Counted from the stretch's first letter, positions 1 to 8,487 are shown. The stretch: DNA of 64,000 nt from Pseudanabaena yagii GIHE-NHR1 (GCF_012863495.1 NZ_JAAVJL010000004.1:174501-238500), one strand, 5' to 3'. Notes: generated by a model from the letters alone, not told the origin. Numbers and translations are program-made.

Positions 1-810
1 GGAATGGGGAATCGATTGACTTGGCTAGCGGATACTGCGATCGCCCAAAGATGTTCGGAATCATTGCTAGCAGAGCTAGAGAGAACTTTTAATCATTTAC
101 CTGTAGACTCCTATATCTTGTTTACCGCATCAAACAAACCTGACGGGAGAGCCAAATCTACCAAATTATTGCAGAAGTATGCCCAAATCTTAGAGTTTTC
201 TTTAATACCGCCTTGGAAAACTGACGCGATCGCTCAATTAGTTAAACAAGCAGCGACAGAAATTGACTTGAAATTGTCTTCAGATGCCGTTGATTTACTA
301 GTTGATGCGATTGGTAATGATACCCGTCGCTTGACAATGGAACTACAAAAGTTACAACTGTCTCATTATGGTCAAACTAAGCCTTTGACCGCTAAAGAAA
401 TTGCGCCACTTGTACAAGCATCTGCCCATAATAGTCTCCAATTAGCTAGTGCTATTCGTACATCTAATATTAGCCAAGCGCTTACTTTAGTTGCCGAATT
501 ACTGAGAAACAATGAAGTGGGTTTGCGAATTTGTGCAACCTTGGTGGGACAGTTTCGCACATGGCTCTGGATTAAGCTCATGCAGGAATCTGGAGAACGC
601 GATGACAAGGCAATCGCTGATGCTGCCGAAATTGGTAATCCCAAACGAGTTTATTTTCTAAAGCAAGAGGTTCAAGGTCTAAATAGCCAAAAATTGATGC
701 GATCGCTGAGCATTTTGTTACGACTAGAAGCCGAACTCAAACATGGCAAGGATGAAACTGCCACTCTGCAAACTGCGATCATCGAGTTATGTCAAGCAAT
801 GGCTAAATAA
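1..810 (+). CDS. holA: DNA polymerase III subunit delta, 3' part (start outside window)
   Basis: This is the C-terminal part of the clamp-loader delta subunit, which opens the beta sliding clamp during replication. The reading frame is open back to base 1. The first in-frame ATG (base 4) corresponds to an internal 'FGMGNRL'-type segment of the family, so it is not the start. About 270 of the usual 320-340 residues are present. They cover the end of the AAA+ domain and the helical collar: leucine-rich helices, a 'NDTRRLTMELQKL' segment, and the C-terminal bundle ending 'CQAMAK'. The N-terminal strand with the degenerate P-loop lies upstream of the window. The family call rests on the overall match to cyanobacterial HolA. 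Confidence 0.85.
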   Translation, partial: GMGNRLTWLADTAIAQRCSESLLAELERTFNHLPVDSYILFTASNKPDGRAKSTKLLQKYAQILEFSLIPPWKTDAIAQLVKQAATEIDLKLSSDAVDLLVDAIGNDTRRLTMELQKLQLSHYGQTKPLTAKEIAPLVQASAHNSLQLASAIRTSNISQALTLVAELLRNNEVGLRICATLVGQFRTWLWIKLMQESGERDDKAIADAAEIGNPKRVYFLKQEVQGLNSQKLMRSLSILLRLEAELKHGKDETATLQTAIIELCQAMAK

Positions 811-818
811 AAACTAAG

Positions 819-917
819 AAGTACCTGTGGCTTCGACTTCGCTCAGCCAACGTTAGCTGAGCGAAGTCGAAGCTAGATAACTTTGGTGAGACATTTTTTA
901 TCCGCAAGAGCCTAAAT
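819..917. repeat. F1 inverted-repeat element, copy a
   Basis: The core is an imperfect palindrome of two 18-nt arms, GCTTCGACTTCGCTCAGC and its complement, at 830-873. It is flanked by sequence shared with the copies at 42131-42247 and 59430-59545, for example 'ACTTTGGTGAGACATTTTTT'. No reading frame is plausible. It is oriented opposite to the copy at 59.4 kb. Confidence 0.8.
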
Positions 918-918
918 A

Positions 919-952
919 ACAAAAAGAGATGGCAACGAGTCTCTTTTTGTTT
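919..952. terminator. Hairpin downstream of holA
   Basis: The arms AACAAAAAGAGA and TCTCTTTTTGTT enclose a 10-nt loop. The second arm holds a short T-run. It could end holA transcription. It sits between repeat elements F1 and F2. Confidence 0.45.
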
Positions 953-972
953 CCATTAATTCTCTCTATGAA

Positions 973-1095
973 AACGTCAGTTCGTGTTAAAGTTACGAAT
1001 TTTACAAGACCAGAATCAAAATCCTTAATTAGCAAAGCTTTTGATTCTGGTATTTGAGAGAGGGTTGGCATAGCCAACCCTCTCTATTGAGGCTG
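973..1095. repeat. F2 inverted-repeat element, copy A (one end lost)
   Basis: It begins with the F2 terminal motif AACGTCAGTTCGTGTTAA and then has two successive hairpins ('CCAGAATCAAAA..' and 'GAGAGGGTTGG..'), in the same order as the copies at 39.8, 59.3 and 60.9 kb. The opposite terminal repeat is not recognisable, so this copy is truncated or diverged. Confidence 0.7.
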
Positions 1096-1102
1096 GAAAC
1101 GA

Positions 1103-1144
1103 TTGTTTATTGAAAGCTAGCCTTTGGCTAGCTTTCAATAAACA
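1103..1144. repeat. Perfect palindrome upstream of aroB
   Basis: The arms of about 19-20 nt ('TTGTTTATTGAAAGCTAGCC') are perfectly complementary around a TTT loop. The arm sequence is unlike other palindromes in the window. Confidence 0.7.
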
Positions 1145-1233
1145 AGAATGAGAATTGCAGTTTTGTTTCTAGGTTGCGAGATGGGAAAACATGATCGCTG
1201 CTACCATGAGAACTAGATCATTTACCTAGAAAT

Positions 1234-2364
1234 ATGTCCGAAAATTCCGCAACAGTTACAGTTGCACTTAGTAGTGATAATCAACCTAATCGCAGTTATG
1301 ACATTGCGATCGCCGCCCATAGCCTCAAAAATTTGGGTGCGAAATTAGTAGAAATTGGCTTAGGCAAAAAAAGCAAAAAGATTCTGATCGTCTCCAATCC
1401 TGTCATTTACAAGCATTATGGTGAGACCGTACATAATTCTTTGACTAATGCAAGTTTTGATGTTGCTCATTTGATTCTTCCCGCAGGCGAACGCTTTAAA
1501 ACTGCCAACTCTCTCCAGAAAATCTATGATGCTGCCCTTGAGCATCGCCTCGAACGTTCATCGGCAATTGTAGCCCTTGGTGGTGGTGTAATTGGTGATA
1601 TGTCAGGCTATGCGGCGGCAACATGGTTGCGCGGTATTGATCTCGTACAAGTACCGACCACACTTTTGGCAATGGTGGATTCAGCGATCGGCGGCAAGAC
1701 GGGGATCAATCATCCACAGGGCAAAAACCTGATCGGTGCTTTCTATCAACCCCGCTTAGTCTGGATTGATCCTGAAGTCTTAAAAACCTTACCTGCTCGT
1801 GAATTTCGCTCAGCAATGGCAGAGGTGATTAAGTACGGCGTAATCTGGGATCGGGAATTATTTGATTTATTAGCTAAATGCGATCGCCTCGATCAGTTGC
1901 GCTATATTTCCGATGAGCTTTTGCAAACCATCCTCTATCGTTGTGCTAAAGCCAAGGCTGAAGTAGTATCCAAGGATGAGAAAGAAGGAAATCTTCGTGC
2001 CATTCTTAACTATGGTCACACCGTTGGTCATGCGATCGAATCAGTTACCAACTATCGCCTCTACAATCATGGTGAAGCCGTTGGTTTAGGGATGCTCATT
2101 GCTGGGGCGATCGCAGTTGATCTCGGTCTCTGGTCTGCGGAAGATCAAGCCCAACAGGTTGCCCTCATAGCCAAAACTCGCTTACCACAAACCCTACCTG
2201 CGGATATTGATCAAGAAGCGATTGTTGAGTCCCTATCTACCGATAAAAAGGTTGAAGCGGGCAAGGTTCGGTTCATTCTGCCTACAGCGATCGGTCATGT
2301 CACTCTAAGCGATCGAGTGACTGGGGATCTAGTTAAACAAAATTTACGTCAAATTTTGACATAA
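1234..2364 (+). CDS. aroB: 3-dehydroquinate synthase
   Basis: The enzyme converts DAHP to 3-dehydroquinate, the second step of the shikimate pathway, using NAD and a divalent metal in the cytosol. The 376-aa length is normal for the family. Visible family motifs are the glycine-rich NAD site '[14 protein letters not shown]', the '[20 protein letters not shown]' core, the 'AEVIKYG' segment with a metal-ligand Glu, '[11 protein letters not shown]' with a ligand His, and '[11 protein letters not shown]' with the last ligand His. The ATG start follows a palindrome-rich gap. The infC promoter begins five bases after the stop, so infC is a separate unit. Confidence 0.96.
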   Translation: MSENSATVTVALSSDNQPNRSYDIAIAAHSLKNLGAKLVEIGLGKKSKKILIVSNPVIYKHYGETVHNSLTNASFDVAHLILPAGERFKTANSLQKIYDAALEHRLERSSAIVALGGGVIGDMSGYAAATWLRGIDLVQVPTTLLAMVDSAIGGKTGINHPQGKNLIGAFYQPRLVWIDPEVLKTLPAREFRSAMAEVIKYGVIWDRELFDLLAKCDRLDQLRYISDELLQTILYRCAKAKAEVVSKDEKEGNLRAILNYGHTVGHAIESVTNYRLYNHGEAVGLGMLIAGAIAVDLGLWSAEDQAQQVALIAKTRLPQTLPADIDQEAIVESLSTDKKVEAGKVRFILPTAIGHVTLSDRVTGDLVKQNLRQILT

Positions 2365-2368
2365 TCAC

Positions 2369-2397
2369 TTGACACATCAAAGGGTAGTTCGTACTAT
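2369..2397 (+). promoter_or_regulatory. Predicted sigma70-type promoter for infC
   Basis: A perfect -35 box TTGACA (2369-2374) is followed by a 17-nt spacer and TACTAT (2392-2397, 4 of 6 matches to TATAAT). A leader of about 100 nt before the infC ATG would follow. It is inferred from consensus only. Confidence 0.6.
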
Positions 2398-2503
2398 ACT
2401 TAAACGTTTATGTCAAGCAAAAATATTGCTAAGCTTAGACATACATTTGTAAACCATTAGTAATTCAACCCCATACCCAAAGAGTCTAGACAACAGAGAT
2501 TTC

Positions 2504-3028
2504 ATGACTAAAAAGCCAATTAAAGACCTCCCCCAAATCAACGAACGCATCAGATATCCAAAAATTCGAGTCATTGATATGGAGGGGGAGCAGCTCGGCA
2601 TCCTGACCCCAAAAGAAGCCTTGAAAATGGCTGAAGAAAAAGAGCTAGATCTTGTATTAGTCAGCGACAAAGCCGATCCTCCTGTTTGTCGGATCATGGA
2701 CTATGGCAAATTCAAGTTTGAGCAAGAAAAAAAGGCGAGGGAAGCCCGCAAAAAGCAACATACTTCAGATGTCAAGGAAGTAAAGATGCGTTACAAGATT
2801 GAAGAGCATGACTATAAAGTGCGAATCAACCATGCGGAGCGTTTCTTAAAAGAAGGAGACAAGGTTAAGGCAACTGTAATGTTCCGTGGTCGTGAGATCC
2901 AACACGTCGATCTTGCTGAAGTTCTACTCAATCGTATGGCTAGCGATCTTGAAGCTGTTGCTGAGATTCAACAATATCCAAAGCGTGAAGGTAGAAATAT
3001 CACCATGTTGATGGCTCCCAAGAAATAA
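2504..3028 (+). CDS. infC: Translation initiation factor IF-3
   Basis: IF-3 binds the 30S subunit, checks the initiator tRNA-start codon pairing and prevents premature 50S joining. The 174-aa product has both standard domains. The N-terminal part contains '[20 protein letters not shown]' and '[20 protein letters not shown]', then a charged linker. The C-terminal part contains '[20 protein letters not shown]' and '[12 protein letters not shown]'. The start is ATG, not the rare AUU known from enterobacterial infC, so that form of autoregulation is not indicated. The rpmI-rplT genes that often follow infC are absent here. Transcription appears to end in a bidirectional hairpin. Confidence 0.96.
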   Translation: MTKKPIKDLPQINERIRYPKIRVIDMEGEQLGILTPKEALKMAEEKELDLVLVSDKADPPVCRIMDYGKFKFEQEKKAREARKKQHTSDVKEVKMRYKIEEHDYKVRINHAERFLKEGDKVKATVMFRGREIQHVDLAEVLLNRMASDLEAVAEIQQYPKREGRNITMLMAPKK

Positions 3029-3083
3029 CCCTAAGAAACAAAAAAGCCTCGCTATTTGCGAGGCTTTTTTGTTTCTTAGGGTT
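3027..3083. terminator. Bidirectional terminator between infC and the convergent lipoprotein gene
   Basis: The perfect stem 'AACCCTAAGAAACAAAAAAG' plus 'CCTCGC' pairs with its complement and has T-runs on both strands. The stem overlaps the stop codons of both convergent genes. Confidence 0.85.
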
Positions 3084-3912
3084 ATCGAGGAGGATTTAAA
3101 GGCATGGCAAGTGGAGTCGGTGTAGGTTGTGGACTCGCAGACTGACTCGTCGTATCTGTGGATGCAACCACAGGTGCTCCGACAGCGCGCAAGACCTCAA
3201 CTCCATTTTGCTGAAGAACGACAATTGGTGGTTCAGAGTTTGTGTCAATTCTCTTGACCAAAACCCTACCATTAGAAATCAGTTGCCCAGCTCTGACATT
3301 GCGAGGAGTTGGCTCATCACTTGCTTGGATGATGGCATAGATAGTACCGCCAATCTCGACCGTACCTGTTACAACAGTGCCTTCTGCTGCCTTCGTGTCA
3401 GGAGGCTCTATTTTCGTACGTGTAGATGTTCTAACCACGATCGCTGCTCTTAAATTTGGTGGCTCCTTAGGCTTAGCCAAAAGAGCTTCTAATTTTGGCA
3501 CTGGATTGATGACTGTACTGGTAAAAGGATCACGAGCCTGCTTAGAGTCAATACCGATTTTCTTCTCTAGTTCCTGCACTCTAGCCTGTTTATCCGTAGT
3601 GGCAATTAGCTCTTGACTCTTCTGTCCAGCTACAAATGGTGTTTTAAAAGCTTCTTGGGCTGGAGTTGCCGCCGCCTTGGGCGCAGTATTTGTAGTGGTT
3701 GCCTCAGCAATTGTGGGCAATGGCTTACCTTCTTCAGCAAGCTTTCTCATGGCTTCGCAATCAGTCCCTGGTGCAAATTTCCCAGTTTTAGTAATACCTT
3801 GCCTGAGTTCTCTTGCTGTGCTGATCGTACATTCGGTTGGTGTGCTCTCACCGCAAGCACTAAGGATTGTAGTAATGCTAAGAATCACGCCAGCTAGGTA
3901 ATAGATACGCAT
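3082..3912 (-). CDS. Putative lipoprotein with a PilP-like C-terminal segment
   Basis: The 276-aa protein starts with a hydrophobic signal and a lipobox, 'TTILSAC', with Cys about residue 20, so it is probably lipidated and exported. A low-complexity, Pro/Ala/Thr-rich middle part follows. Residues about 175-245 ('GTVEIGGTIYAIIQ', 'VRAGQLISNGRVLVKRI', 'IVVLQQNGVEVLR') look like the small beta domain of PilP-type pilus lipoproteins. That similarity is my inference; no pilus gene lies nearby. The last 30 residues are Ser/Pro/Thr rich. It is single and convergent with infC. The function is not known. Confidence 0.6.
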   Translation of the reverse strand: MRIYYLAGVILSITTILSACGESTPTECTISTARELRQGITKTGKFAPGTDCEAMRKLAEEGKPLPTIAEATTTNTAPKAAATPAQEAFKTPFVAGQKSQELIATTDKQARVQELEKKIGIDSKQARDPFTSTVINPVPKLEALLAKPKEPPNLRAAIVVRTSTRTKIEPPDTKAAEGTVVTGTVEIGGTIYAIIQASDEPTPRNVRAGQLISNGRVLVKRIDTNSEPPIVVLQQNGVEVLRAVGAPVVASTDTTSQSASPQPTPTPLAMPLNPPR

Positions 3913-4047
3913 AAAAAAGTTCCTCTGCTGCCTACTTGTTTGTTCGGTACAGCGTCATCCGATGTTGTCGATTTTGACTGCAAGATAGTAAAGCATTATG
4001 GTCATTTTGGCAATCATTAACAAGAGATAACATTAAGTTTTACCAAT

Positions 4048-4097
4048 AAAACTCCATAAGAGTTTGGCGGTGCGCCGCCAAACTCTTATGGAGTTTT
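4048..4097. repeat. Perfect palindrome between divergent genes
   Basis: The arms of about 23 nt (AAAACTCCATAAGAGTTTGG plus CGG) surround a GC-rich loop. It lies between the divergent 3912 and 4162 starts, so it is not a simple terminator. Confidence 0.75.
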
Positions 4098-4161
4098 GAT
4101 TTTTTTCTAACACAAACGGCGACAGCTATACTTTTAGTAATAGCCATTGACGGAGAAATTT

Positions 4162-4809
4162 GTGGAAATTACATCTGAAGTTTATCAAGGTCAGTTTGGT
4201 GAGTTTACGATTACTGAGAGCGATCGCCTCAGCGTAATTATCTATCGCAGTGCCTTAGCGATCTCGGCAGTATGTTTTAGCGTAGGAGCGCTGTTAGTGC
4301 TACTACAGCCAAATAATCCTCAAATCCTAAATTGGTTAACTTGGCTATATTGTGGATTTTCGCTAGGTTTAGGGGTTGCACTTTGGACGATCCATATCTA
4401 TCTAGAATTACTTCATCGGGTGTTGCAGCTATTTTGGGCAATTGGCGTGATCGCTTCGGTCGGTATTGCTTTGTATTTCCCAGAACCTTTGGCGATCGCA
4501 ATTTACGAACATCCGATCGCTTTAATTGGTGTGGGTTTTAGTTTTGCCGCTCTAACTGGGATTTTCTTTAAAGAATCTTTTTGTTTTAATCGCTTTGAAA
4601 CTAAATTTTTAGTTCCATTATTGCCAGTATTGATTCTTGGTCACTTGGTGAGTCTTCTGCCCATAGCGATCGAGCAAAGTTTATTAGGTACTTGGGCAGT
4701 TTTATTTATGATTTTTGCAATTCGTAAATTAAGCCAAGAAATCCCCTCAGACATTGGCGATAAATCAGTATTTGCTTATCTCAAAGCCCAAAAGCAACAA
4801 GCAGCTTAA
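4162..4809 (+). CDS. DUF2301-type integral membrane protein
   Basis: A hydrophobic protein of about 215 aa with six or so membrane segments, matching the cyanobacterial/plastid DUF2301 family as I remember it. Segments include 'SALAISAVCFSVGALLVLL', 'LTWLYCGFSLGLGVALW', 'FWAIGVIASVGIALYF' and 'FLVPLLPVLILGHLVSLL'. The 'GIFFKESFCFNRFETKFLV' stretch is the most characteristic part. I chose GTG 4162 because GGAG sits six bases upstream; an in-frame TTG at 4147 lacks a ribosome site. The next gene starts seven bases after the stop, suggesting co-transcription with the methyltransferase. The function is unknown. Confidence 0.75.
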   Translation: MEITSEVYQGQFGEFTITESDRLSVIIYRSALAISAVCFSVGALLVLLQPNNPQILNWLTWLYCGFSLGLGVALWTIHIYLELLHRVLQLFWAIGVIASVGIALYFPEPLAIAIYEHPIALIGVGFSFAALTGIFFKESFCFNRFETKFLVPLLPVLILGHLVSLLPIAIEQSLLGTWAVLFMIFAIRKLSQEIPSDIGDKSVFAYLKAQKQQAA

Positions 4810-4816
4810 TACAAAT

Positions 4817-5512
4817 ATGAATAAAGCTTTTACTTCTCAGGCAGATGAATGGACAGAGGCGATCGCCCCCGTACAGCAGCGCTACGATCGCGAATATCGG
4901 AATGAAGCATTTGATTTACCCGCAGAGGTGGAGTCGATGCCACTATTTCGTGAATGGGTGAGCCATACTCTAGCGGGTAAAATTGCCTCGCCTTTTTGGG
5001 AATTGGCGCAATTTCAAAAGAATCAACGGTGTTTAGATATTGGCTGTGGGGTTAGCTTTTTAATTTATCCTTGGCGGGATTGGGAAGTATATTTTTATGG
5101 ACAAGAAGTTAGCTTTGTGGCGAAGGATGCCCTAAATTCTAGGGGTTCGCAGCTTAACTCGAAATTATTTAAAGGCGTGCAACTGGGATCCGCCCACAAG
5201 TTAAATTATGAAAATGCTACTTTCGATCGCGTAATTGCGACGGGCTTTAGTTGCTATTACCCTCTGAAATATTGGAAATTGGTATTGCAGGAGGCAAAAC
5301 GGGTATTAAAGCCCAATGGAGTTTTAATTTTTGATGCGATCGCCCCCGACTTAGAATTTGCTGAAAATTGGGCGATTTTAGAAACCTATTTAGGTGCAGA
5401 AGTATTTCTCACTCCTCTTAGCGAATTTACCGAGCTGGCGCAGTCGATGGGTGGCAAAATCACCGCTAAAAAAGATGGGTTGCTATTTTCGATGTATCGC
5501 GTTCAGTGGTAG
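4817..5512 (+). CDS. Class I SAM-dependent methyltransferase
   Basis: The 231-aa protein has a Rossmann-type SAM fold. Motif I is 'CLDIGCGVSF' (residues 72-81). The acidic post-I strand is weak ('VYFYGQEVS'). A 'FDRVIATGFSCYYP' strand follows, and then 'LQEAKRVLKPNGVLIFDAIA', typical of methyltransferases acting on small molecules or lipids. The longer frame reaches back into the DUF2301 gene, but ATG 4817 just after that gene's stop is the natural start. The substrate cannot be told from sequence. Pairing with a membrane protein gene may be meaningful but is unproven. Confidence 0.8.
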   Translation: MNKAFTSQADEWTEAIAPVQQRYDREYRNEAFDLPAEVESMPLFREWVSHTLAGKIASPFWELAQFQKNQRCLDIGCGVSFLIYPWRDWEVYFYGQEVSFVAKDALNSRGSQLNSKLFKGVQLGSAHKLNYENATFDRVIATGFSCYYPLKYWKLVLQEAKRVLKPNGVLIFDAIAPDLEFAENWAILETYLGAEVFLTPLSEFTELAQSMGGKITAKKDGLLFSMYRVQW

Positions 5513-5561
5513 TTTGGTGAAACTTGCGTAGCAAGTCACCGCAAATTTTACAGGTTAGATT

Positions 5562-5849
5562 ATGTCTGATAATTCTTCAACAACAGGTGCTGATGCGATT
5601 GATGTGGCGATCGCTCAAGGCATTGATTTTGATGGCACACCCATCGATCCTAAAAAGCTTGATCTATACAACAGTGTGATGGCTCTAGAAGCTGGTCGTC
5701 AGCGTAGTGGTGTAACTAACACCATGCGATCGCGCATTGTCCGTATTGGCGCAAAACATATCCCTCAAGATGAGCTGAATCAAAAATTGTTGGAAGCAGG
5801 CTTTGCCCCACTTAAAGATAAGGATATTGCTTACTTTTACAATAAGTAA
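5562..5849 (+). CDS. Small conserved cyanobacterial protein (DUF4090-like)
   Basis: A 95-aa soluble protein containing 'IDPKKLDLYNSVMALEAGRQ', 'SGVTNTMRSRIVRIGAKHI' and a C-terminal 'LLEAGFAPLKDKDIAYFY'. I recall this pattern as a protein conserved across cyanobacteria under the label DUF4090. No catalytic motif is visible. It has an ATG start 49 nt after the methyltransferase and is followed by two palindromes, so it may be the last gene of the 4.1-5.9 kb unit. The function is unknown. Confidence 0.7.
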   Translation: MSDNSSTTGADAIDVAIAQGIDFDGTPIDPKKLDLYNSVMALEAGRQRSGVTNTMRSRIVRIGAKHIPQDELNQKLLEAGFAPLKDKDIAYFYNK

Positions 5850-5851
5850 TC

Positions 5852-5925
5852 GTTTGTGTGAGCTTTGCGCTCACATACAAACATTGCAGAGAGTTACAGC
5901 GCGTTGCGCTGTAACTCTCTGCAAT
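5852..5925. terminator. Two consecutive palindromes
   Basis: The first, 5852-5882, has GTTTGTGTGAGC-type arms with one imperfection. The second, 5883-5925, has arms ATTGCAGAGAGTTACAGCGC paired perfectly. Together they probably end the upstream unit. Confidence 0.6.
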
Positions 5926-5999
5926 GTAGCAATACAAGTTTTTGGCAGATTTAATCAGATTTTGGGCATAATTGTTAATACGAAACCTTGACGCTCAAA

Positions 6000-6500
6000 A
6001 TGATTAAGTATTGGCAAGCTATACCCAAAGTTTTTATCACAGCGCTATTGCTGCTGGGCATCGGCGAATGGATGAGCCTAGATGTCGTAAGTGCTCAATC
6101 TCGTGGTAGTTACGTCAGCAACCGTAGTATTCAAAATTTAAAGCGATCGGGTCAACGCTGGATTGAGATTAATCGGCGTAGCCAGACCCTGATCGCATGG
6201 CAAGGAAATAGAGCTATATATTCGGTGATAGTCTCTACGGGTAAATCTGAGACACCTACGCCTGCGGGTATTTTTAAAATTCAGGCAAAGTATCCTACCG
6301 CCAGAATGCAAGGGGAAGATTACAACGTCCCTGATGTGCCCCATGTGATGTACTACAGTGGCAACTACGCCATTCATGGGGCATATTGGCATCGAAGTTT
6401 TGGTATACCGATCAGTCATGGCTGCACCAATGTCGCACCAGATCATGCTGCATGGCTCTATAGCTGGGCTTCTGTGGGTACAACCGTGGTTGTACGCTAG
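6000..6500 (+). CDS. L,D-transpeptidase (YkuD fold), secreted
   Basis: It is probably a periplasmic enzyme that cross-links peptidoglycan stem peptides through 3-3 bonds or anchors proteins to them. The 166-aa product has a signal peptide (residues 1-32, cleavage after 'VVSA'). The YkuD catalytic domain follows: 'WIEINRRSQTLIAW', 'VIVSTGKSETPTPAGIFKI', 'YAIHGAYWH' and the active site 'ISHGCTNV' with catalytic Cys142 and His140. I chose ATG 6000 over TTG 5988. It is short for the family, with only the catalytic domain and no LysM or other wall-binding module. A palindrome overlaps its stop. Confidence 0.92.
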   Translation: MIKYWQAIPKVFITALLLLGIGEWMSLDVVSAQSRGSYVSNRSIQNLKRSGQRWIEINRRSQTLIAWQGNRAIYSVIVSTGKSETPTPAGIFKIQAKYPTARMQGEDYNVPDVPHVMYYSGNYAIHGAYWHRSFGIPISHGCTNVAPDHAAWLYSWASVGTTVVVR

Positions 6501-6532
6501 CAAAATAGGATGCTAAGCATCCTATTTTGCTA
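6498..6532. terminator. Palindrome at the end of the L,D-transpeptidase gene
   Basis: The arms TAGCAAAATAGGATGCT are perfectly paired. The left arm begins on the stop codon. Confidence 0.65.
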
Positions 6533-6647
6533 AATAAAACTTAACGCATTAGAAATAGACAGAGGCGATCGCCTCACAGTAACCTAGAGACGATATCTGT
6601 AATCATTTTATTTTCAAATTACAGTCTTTAGGAATAAGGATAAACCT

Positions 6648-6839
6648 ATGGCAGTTCAACGCGGTTCTAAGGTTCGCATTTTGCGTAAAGAGTCCTACTG
6701 GTATCGTGAAGTCGGTACTGTAGCTTCTGTTGATAAGAGCGGCATCATCTACCCAGTGATCGTCCGTTTCGACAGTGTCAACTACTCCAACGTCGCAACC
6801 AACAACTTTGCGATCGATGAAGTCGAAGAAGTCGCCTAG
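6648..6839 (+). CDS. psaE: Photosystem I reaction centre subunit IV
   Basis: PsaE is a small stromal-side subunit of photosystem I that helps ferredoxin docking and cyclic electron flow. The 63-aa protein is full length. It shows the SH3-like fold signature: '[19 protein letters not shown]', '[20 protein letters not shown]' and '[17 protein letters not shown]'. A good AAGGA site (6636-6640) precedes the ATG. It is transcribed alone and ends in a strong hairpin. About 110 nt upstream are gene-free and should hold its promoter. A HIP1 octamer occurs there. Confidence 0.98.
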   Translation: MAVQRGSKVRILRKESYWYREVGTVASVDKSGIIYPVIVRFDSVNYSNVATNNFAIDEVEEVA

Positions 6840-6852
6840 ATTCTTCTAACTT

Positions 6853-6895
6853 AAAAAAGGTACAATCTCTGCGTAGCAGAGATTGTACCTTTTTT
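6853..6895 (+). terminator. Terminator of psaE
   Basis: The perfect stem AAAAAAGGTACAATCTCTGC pairs with its complement and ends in TTTTTT. mutM starts nine bases later. Confidence 0.85.
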
Positions 6896-6903
6896 AGTAA
6901 GTA

Positions 6904-7773
6904 ATGCCTGAGTTACCAGAAGTTGAGACAGTTCGGATTGGTTTAAATGAAAGTACGTTAGGTTGGCAGATTGAAGGTGGTGAGGTATTGCTGCCCCGTG
7001 CGATCGCCTATCCTGAAAATCCACAAGCTTTTTTAAATGCTCTAACGGGTGCAGAGTTTGTTGAGTGGCAGCGACGGGGAAAATATTTAATTGCGAAGTT
7101 GTCCCAAGGTAATCAACTGGGTGTCCATTTGCGAATGACGGGGAGTTTGCTCTGGTGCGATCGCGATGCTGCCTTGGGGAAACATACACGAGTCAGACTG
7201 TTTTTAAAGGAAAAAGGAAAAGGGAAAAAGGGAAAAAACTCAAGTCAGAAGGAATTGCGATTTGATGATCAGCGTACCTTTGGTAAAATTTGGTGGGTTC
7301 CGCCTGATCACGCGACCGCATCAATTATTACGGGATTACAGAAGTTAGGGTTAGAACCTTTTGACCCAGAGTTTACACCTGAGCATTTAGCCGCCAAACT
7401 TAGCCGTAGTGGTCGCCCGATCAAAACAGTACTGCTCGATCAAGAGACTGTGGCGGGTATTGGCAATATTTACGCGGATGAATCGTTATTTCTTGGCAAA
7501 ATTCATCCTCAAAAGGCGGCAAATTCTCTTAGTGCAGAACAGGTCAAGGCTTTGCATCAAGGAATTATCCGATCACTTAGTGATGGGATTGCTAAGGGTG
7601 GGACAACTTTTAGCTCGTTCCAGAATGTGGCAGGACTAAAGGGCAATTACATCGATACCGCTTGGGTATTTCGACGCACGGGGCAACCCTGTAATGTTTG
7701 TGGAACAGTAATTTCTCGAATTAAACTCGGCGGGAGATCGACACATTTTTGCGCTCAATGTCAGAGCCTATAG
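6904..7773 (+). CDS. mutM: Formamidopyrimidine-DNA glycosylase
   Basis: This repair enzyme excises 8-oxoguanine and formamidopyrimidines and nicks the abasic site. The catalytic N-terminus 'MPELPEVETV' (Pro2, Glu3) and Lys60 ('RRGKYLI') are intact. So are 'HLRMTGSL', the helix-two-turn-helix 'VAGIGNIYADESLF', and the C-terminal zinc finger with 'CNVC' and 'CAQC'. At 289 aa it is slightly long. Residues 102-117 are a lysine-rich insert ('KEKGKGKKGKNSSQ') encoded by a polypurine run at about 7207-7245. That run resembles non-coding purine tracts elsewhere in the window. The insert falls in a loop before the strand 'KELRFDDQRTFG' and probably does not stop activity. Confidence 0.95.
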   Translation: MPELPEVETVRIGLNESTLGWQIEGGEVLLPRAIAYPENPQAFLNALTGAEFVEWQRRGKYLIAKLSQGNQLGVHLRMTGSLLWCDRDAALGKHTRVRLFLKEKGKGKKGKNSSQKELRFDDQRTFGKIWWVPPDHATASIITGLQKLGLEPFDPEFTPEHLAAKLSRSGRPIKTVLLDQETVAGIGNIYADESLFLGKIHPQKAANSLSAEQVKALHQGIIRSLSDGIAKGGTTFSSFQNVAGLKGNYIDTAWVFRRTGQPCNVCGTVISRIKLGGRSTHFCAQCQSL

Positions 7774-7802
7774 ATAGTGGTGCAAAGCTCCACTTATCTT
7801 GC

Positions 7803-8471
7803 TTATGGCAAAAGATTATTTTGGGTAGCGATCGCGATCGCATGTTTGCGATCGGCTACTTCTAGTTTGTGCAAAATCGTATGAATATGTACCCGCACTG
7901 TGCCTGAGGAAATATACAACAGATCGGCAATTTCTTGATTAGTTTTATGCTCTGACATCAACATCAGGATCTCTTTCTCGCGCCGAGTTAAAGTATTGAC
8001 CTTTGCCTCAGAAGATGGATCATCGGTGAGTTCAGGAGAATGATTCTGAAAAGTATGCTGAATTTCTGCGGTAGCAGTGGCATCCCACCAAGAAGCCCCA
8101 GCAATTAGCGATCGCATCGCCAAAATTAAGGTTTCAGCGGCAACACCCTTCATGCAGTAGCCCTGTGCGCCTGCGGTCACTAAACGGGAAATAAGAGTGC
8201 GCTCATTGCGTGAAGTTAAGACCAAAATCGGTAGGTTGGGATGGTTTTGTTTGAGTTGCCGACAGGTTTCCATACCGCCGAGTCCCGGTAAGCCAATATC
8301 AAGGAGGACAAGATCGAAGGTTTGCTGTTTTGCCAAATCGATCGCTGTTTCTCCATCGCTTGCCTCTGCTAAAACGGCAATTTTTGTTTCCTGCTGCAAC
8401 CGCACCTGCAAACCAAGGCGAAATAGCTCATCGTCTTCAACTAACAATATTTTGCGATTATCTAAGGTCAT
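7803..8471 (-). CDS. NarL/FixJ-type response regulator
   Basis: A two-component transcription regulator of 222 aa. The receiver domain has 'KILLVEDDELFR' and the phosphorylation site 'LVLLDIGLPGLGG' (Asp58). The C-terminal LuxR-type helix-turn-helix is 'LTRREKEILMLMSEHKTNQE' followed by 'IADLLYISSGTVRVHIHTIL'. I chose ATG 8471. A longer TTG start at 8513 would lie inside a perfect palindrome, so it is unlikely. The histidine kinase at 8646-9731 is on the same strand just upstream and is its likely partner, although 175 nt of palindrome and repeat separate them. The targets are unknown. Confidence 0.93.
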   Translation of the reverse strand: MTLDNRKILLVEDDELFRLGLQVRLQQETKIAVLAEASDGETAIDLAKQQTFDLVLLDIGLPGLGGMETCRQLKQNHPNLPILVLTSRNERTLISRLVTAGAQGYCMKGVAAETLILAMRSLIAGASWWDATATAEIQHTFQNHSPELTDDPSSEAKVNTLTRREKEILMLMSEHKTNQEIADLLYISSGTVRVHIHTILHKLEVADRKHAIAIATQNNLLP

Positions 8472-8487
8472 AATTTCGGATTGCCCT

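Noticed and set aside
6138-6503. 121-aa minus-strand frame over the L,D-transpeptidase
   Set aside because: It is a shadow of a well-supported gene. The peptide has no family features.
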